A stretch of 64,000 bases of DNA from an uncultured Pelagibacteraceae bacterium (GTDB lineage: Bacteria; Pseudomonadota; Alphaproteobacteria; Pelagibacterales; Pelagibacteraceae): positions 159,710 to 223,709 of the forward strand of contig CACIPQ010000001.1 of NCBI GenBank assembly GCA_902588585.1, given 5' to 3'. The translations under genes and the position numbers were made by a program. Positions 60,821 through 64,000 of this stretch are shown here, piece by piece. Positions within the stretch are counted from its first letter, which is position 1. Each line of letters begins with the position of its first letter. The notes beneath the pieces are model-generated. The model saw only the letters and a list, made by a program, of their open reading frames with translations, did no database searches and was not told where the DNA came from.

Positions 60821-60881
60821 CATCTTTTGTTCTCTATTCTAATCTACATGTAGTGTTTAAAAAAAATGATAGCACAACCTA

Positions 60882-63350
60882 ATGAACAACGTAGAAAATA
60901 AAATCATCGCAATATTAGGTCCAACAAATACTGGAAAAACTTATATGGCCATCGAAAAAATGTTGGAATTTAACTCTGGTATATTTGGTCTGCCTTTAAG
61001 ACTTCTGGCTAGAGAAGTTTATGACAAATGTGTCAAAAAAATTGGCTCAGAAAAAGTTGCCTTAATCACTGGTGAAGAAAAAATAATACCTAATTCAGCT
61101 CAATTCTTTATATGTACTGTTGAATCTATGCCAAAAAATAAGGTTGTAGATTTTGTTGCTGTAGATGAAATTCAAATGTGTGGTGACAGAGAAAGGGGCC
61201 ATATTTTCACGGACAGACTACTAAATTTTAGAGGTGAGGTTCTTACTATGTTTTTAGGCTCTCAAATTATGCAAAATATCATCTCTGGTCTTGTTGAAAA
61301 TGTAGAATTCATAAAACAAGAACGTTTTTCAAAATTATCTTTTAATGGTTCTAAAAAAATTTCTAGACTAAATAGAAAAAGTGCGCTTATCGCATTCTCA
61401 ATAGAAGAAGTTTATGCCTTGGCAGAGTTAGTGCGAAGACAAAAGGGAGGTTCGGCTGTAATAATGGGTTCATTAAGTCCAAAAACTAGAAATTCCCAGG
61501 TAGAGTTGTATCAATCAGGCGATGTTGATTATCTTGTTGCAACAGACGCAATAGGAATGGGAATAAATATGGACATAGAACAAATAAGTTTTTCAAATCT
61601 GAGAAAGTTTGATGGAAAAAAAATAAGAAGGTTAAGAATTACTGAAATTTCACAAATAGCAGGAAGGGCTGGCAGATATAAAAATGATGGCTACTTTGGG
61701 TTAACTGGAGACTGTGAAAACTTGGAACCTGACGAAATAGATAGAATAGAAAAACATAAGTTGGATGATATGAGGTTTCTATATTGGAGAAATTCTAATT
61801 TAGACTTTAAAGACCCTGAAAGTTTAATAAGATCCCTTGAAAGAAAATCTGGTAATAAAAACTTATTAAGAATTGCTGAGTCGGTTGATGAAAATATATT
61901 AAGACATCTAACTAGGGATAAAAAAATTAAATTTGCATCAGAAAATCTAGAACTATTATGGGAATGTTGCCAAGTTCCTGATTTTCAAAAAAAAGCTTTC
62001 ACCCACATAGATGTGGTAACAAAAGTTTTTAATTTTCTTACTACTAAAAAAAAACGTATTCCAAATGATTATATGAAAAATCAATTAAAAGGTTTGGATA
62101 AATATCATGGAAATATTGATATGATCTCAAATAAAATTTCGGATGTAAGAACTTGGTCGTACGTAGCGAATAAAAAAAATTGGGTTGAAAATTCTGATTA
62201 CTGGATAGAAGCAAGTAAAAATATCGAAGATTTTTTATCTGAAAGATTGCACCAAGAACTAACTAAAAGTTTTATAGATAAAAGAATAAGTGTTCTGTCA
62301 AGGGGACTTAAGCAGGATATAAAACTTGATACCAATATTAGTGAAAATGATGATGTAATAATTAACAAACAACTGATTGGGAAATTGAAAGGACTTAGGT
62401 TGAATTTAGAGTTTACTACAGGAACACTAGATACAGATATAAAGTCACTAAAAAAGGCCGCGAGACAGGGAATAGCCGATGAGTTAATAAAAAGGGCACA
62501 AGATATAATTGATAAAAAAGAGCTTGAACTTAAAGATGACTATAAAATTTATTGGAAAGATAGTCCGATAGCAAAAATTAAAAAAGGAAGAAATTATTTA
62601 TCGCCTGAAATAGAAGTTATTGCTGACGAAGCTTTGGAAATTGGAATGAAAGAAGTTTTATTGTCTTCTTTAAATAATTGGATAAGAGACCTAATATCCG
62701 AACAGCTAAGTGATTTGATTAATTTAATTAAACTGGAAAATAAAAATCAATATCTAAGAGCTCTAGCCTACCAACTATATGAGGGAAATGGAGTTCTAAA
62801 AAGAAATGAAGTTAAAGACATTATCAATGCAATTTCAAAGGAAGAAAGAAAACAATTTAGAAAATTAGGTATTAAAATTGGTCGATACCATATATTTTTA
62901 ATAAAAATGTTAAAACCTAAAGCAGTTAATTTAAGAATTACATTATGGAAGTTTTTTAATGGTATTTTAAAAACTGATGAAATTCCAAAATCTGGTTTAA
63001 ATTTTCTAGTTGATAATGAAAAAAAATTTAATTCTAAATTTCTTCTTTTATGTGGTTTTGAAAAGTTTAAAAATTTCTATGTAAGAGTTGATATATTGGA
63101 AAAGCTTTTCTTAAAAATTATAGAAAATACTAAAGAGGGAAAGTTTCAAATAACGTCTGAAATGATGAACCTTTTGGGGTCTTCTAAAGAAAATTTCTAC
63201 CAGCTATTAGAGCTTATGAATTATAAAAGAGAAAATAATAAAAAAGATATATTTTTCTATATTGGTGATAGAAAAGAAAGAAAAAAGAGTAAATTTTTTA
63301 ACAAAAAAGATAGTCCCTTTAAAAAATTAACAGCTCTAAATATTAAATGA
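60882..63350 (+). CDS. SUV3-like ATP-dependent RNA/DNA helicase
   Basis: ILGPTNTGKTYMAIEKMLEFNSGIFGLPLRLLAREVYDK; VDEIQMCGDRERGH; AGRAGRY; SUV3-like C-terminus. Confidence 0.9.
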   Translation: MNNVENKIIAILGPTNTGKTYMAIEKMLEFNSGIFGLPLRLLAREVYDKCVKKIGSEKVALITGEEKIIPNSAQFFICTVESMPKNKVVDFVAVDEIQMCGDRERGHIFTDRLLNFRGEVLTMFLGSQIMQNIISGLVENVEFIKQERFSKLSFNGSKKISRLNRKSALIAFSIEEVYALAELVRRQKGGSAVIMGSLSPKTRNSQVELYQSGDVDYLVATDAIGMGINMDIEQISFSNLRKFDGKKIRRLRITEISQIAGRAGRYKNDGYFGLTGDCENLEPDEIDRIEKHKLDDMRFLYWRNSNLDFKDPESLIRSLERKSGNKNLLRIAESVDENILRHLTRDKKIKFASENLELLWECCQVPDFQKKAFTHIDVVTKVFNFLTTKKKRIPNDYMKNQLKGLDKYHGNIDMISNKISDVRTWSYVANKKNWVENSDYWIEASKNIEDFLSERLHQELTKSFIDKRISVLSRGLKQDIKLDTNISENDDVIINKQLIGKLKGLRLNLEFTTGTLDTDIKSLKKAARQGIADELIKRAQDIIDKKELELKDDYKIYWKDSPIAKIKKGRNYLSPEIEVIADEALEIGMKEVLLSSLNNWIRDLISEQLSDLINLIKLENKNQYLRALAYQLYEGNGVLKRNEVKDIINAISKEERKQFRKLGIKIGRYHIFLIKMLKPKAVNLRITLWKFFNGILKTDEIPKSGLNFLVDNEKKFNSKFLLLCGFEKFKNFYVRVDILEKLFLKIIENTKEGKFQITSEMMNLLGSSKENFYQLLELMNYKRENNKKDIFFYIGDRKERKKSKFFNKKDSPFKKLTALNIK

Positions 63351-63808
63351 TTTTAAATTTACTTAAAAAAGACAATAAAAATAAAACTGATAATGAAAAT
63401 GTTAGTTTGGTAAGACTGGTTGCCCTATTGATACATGCTGCAAAAATTGATGAAAACTATTCTGAAAGAGAAAAAAAAATAATTATGGAATTTGTGGTAA
63501 TGTCATCAGAAAATGATAAAAACCAAAAAGAAGTTGTGGATTTGTTAAAAAAAGCAGAAGATTATGAAAATAATTCAAATCAGATTTTAGAATATACTAG
63601 AGAGGTAAAAAAAATGAGCTTAAATACAAAAAAATTGGTTTTAGAATTTTTGTGGAAAATTATTTTATCAGATGATAAATCGGATGTTTATGAAAGCAAT
63701 TTAATGAGACGAATTTGTGGATTGCTATATGTGCCAGATAAATTAAGTGGAGAAATAAAATTAAATATATTAAAAGGAAAAAGTCATGACGTATATCGTA
63801 AAGGATGA
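63347..63808 (+). CDS. TerB-like family protein
   Basis: [27 protein letters not shown] resembles the TerB fold; between helicase and ferredoxin. Confidence 0.65.
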   Translation: MILNLLKKDNKNKTDNENVSLVRLVALLIHAAKIDENYSEREKKIIMEFVVMSSENDKNQKEVVDLLKKAEDYENNSNQILEYTREVKKMSLNTKKLVLEFLWKIILSDDKSDVYESNLMRRICGLLYVPDKLSGEIKLNILKGKSHDVYRKG

Positions 63809-64000
63809 ATGTATTAAATGTAAGTTGATGGACTGTGTTGAGGTGTGTCCTGTTGACTGTTTTTATGAAGGTGAAAATATGCTTGTAATTCATCCGGATG
63901 AATGTATTGATTGCGGAGTTTGTGAACCTGAATGTCCAATAGACGCTATCGTTTCTGATTCAAACTACCAAGAAAGCGACAAAGAAAAATGGCTAAAAGT
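63786..64000 (+). CDS. fdxA: 7Fe/2[4Fe-4S]-type ferredoxin, truncated at window end
   Basis: [56 protein letters not shown]. Confidence 0.95.
   Translation, partial: MTYIVKDECIKCKLMDCVEVCPVDCFYEGENMLVIHPDECIDCGVCEPECPIDAIVSDSNYQESDKEKWLK

Noticed and set aside
1-64000. CRISPR arrays, transposons, prophage, rRNA
   Set aside because: No regularly spaced repeats, transposase or phage motifs, or rRNA-like sequence seen

Overview
AT-rich, densely packed chromosomal window. Gene content and order fit a streamlined SAR11-like alphaproteobacterium (inference from gene order, class I LysRS, and TRAP/TAXI and cobS/cobT content). Most of it is housekeeping: hisD-DUF2948-murA-dcd; rpmH-rnpA-yidD-yidC-argB-dapD-dapE; truA-fmt-def; aroK-aroB; bolA-dnaJ-like-cobS-cobT; rpmB; pyrD; lysK; lepA-pheT-pheS-rplT-rpmI-infC-thrS; gltB-gltD; a thiolase; aceE-aceF; a TAXI-TRAP transporter; a SUV3-like helicase; fdxA. 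There are two tRNA genes, Ser-GGA and Arg-ACG. No CRISPR arrays, transposases, prophage genes or rRNA were recognised. Two observations stand out. (1) The pyruvate dehydrogenase genes have a rearranged domain layout: the lipoyl domain is fused to the N-terminus of E1 (AceE), and the adjacent E2 (AceF) has none. (2) At 29.78-30.53 kb there is a tandem pair of paralogous ~75-aa two-helix membrane proteins. Each is preceded by a non-coding leader sharing a motif. One leader can form an H-type pseudoknot that would sequester the Shine-Dalgarno, and the other carries an intrinsic-terminator-like hairpin just upstream of the start codon. Several small membrane ORFs and operator-like palindromes are also reported.
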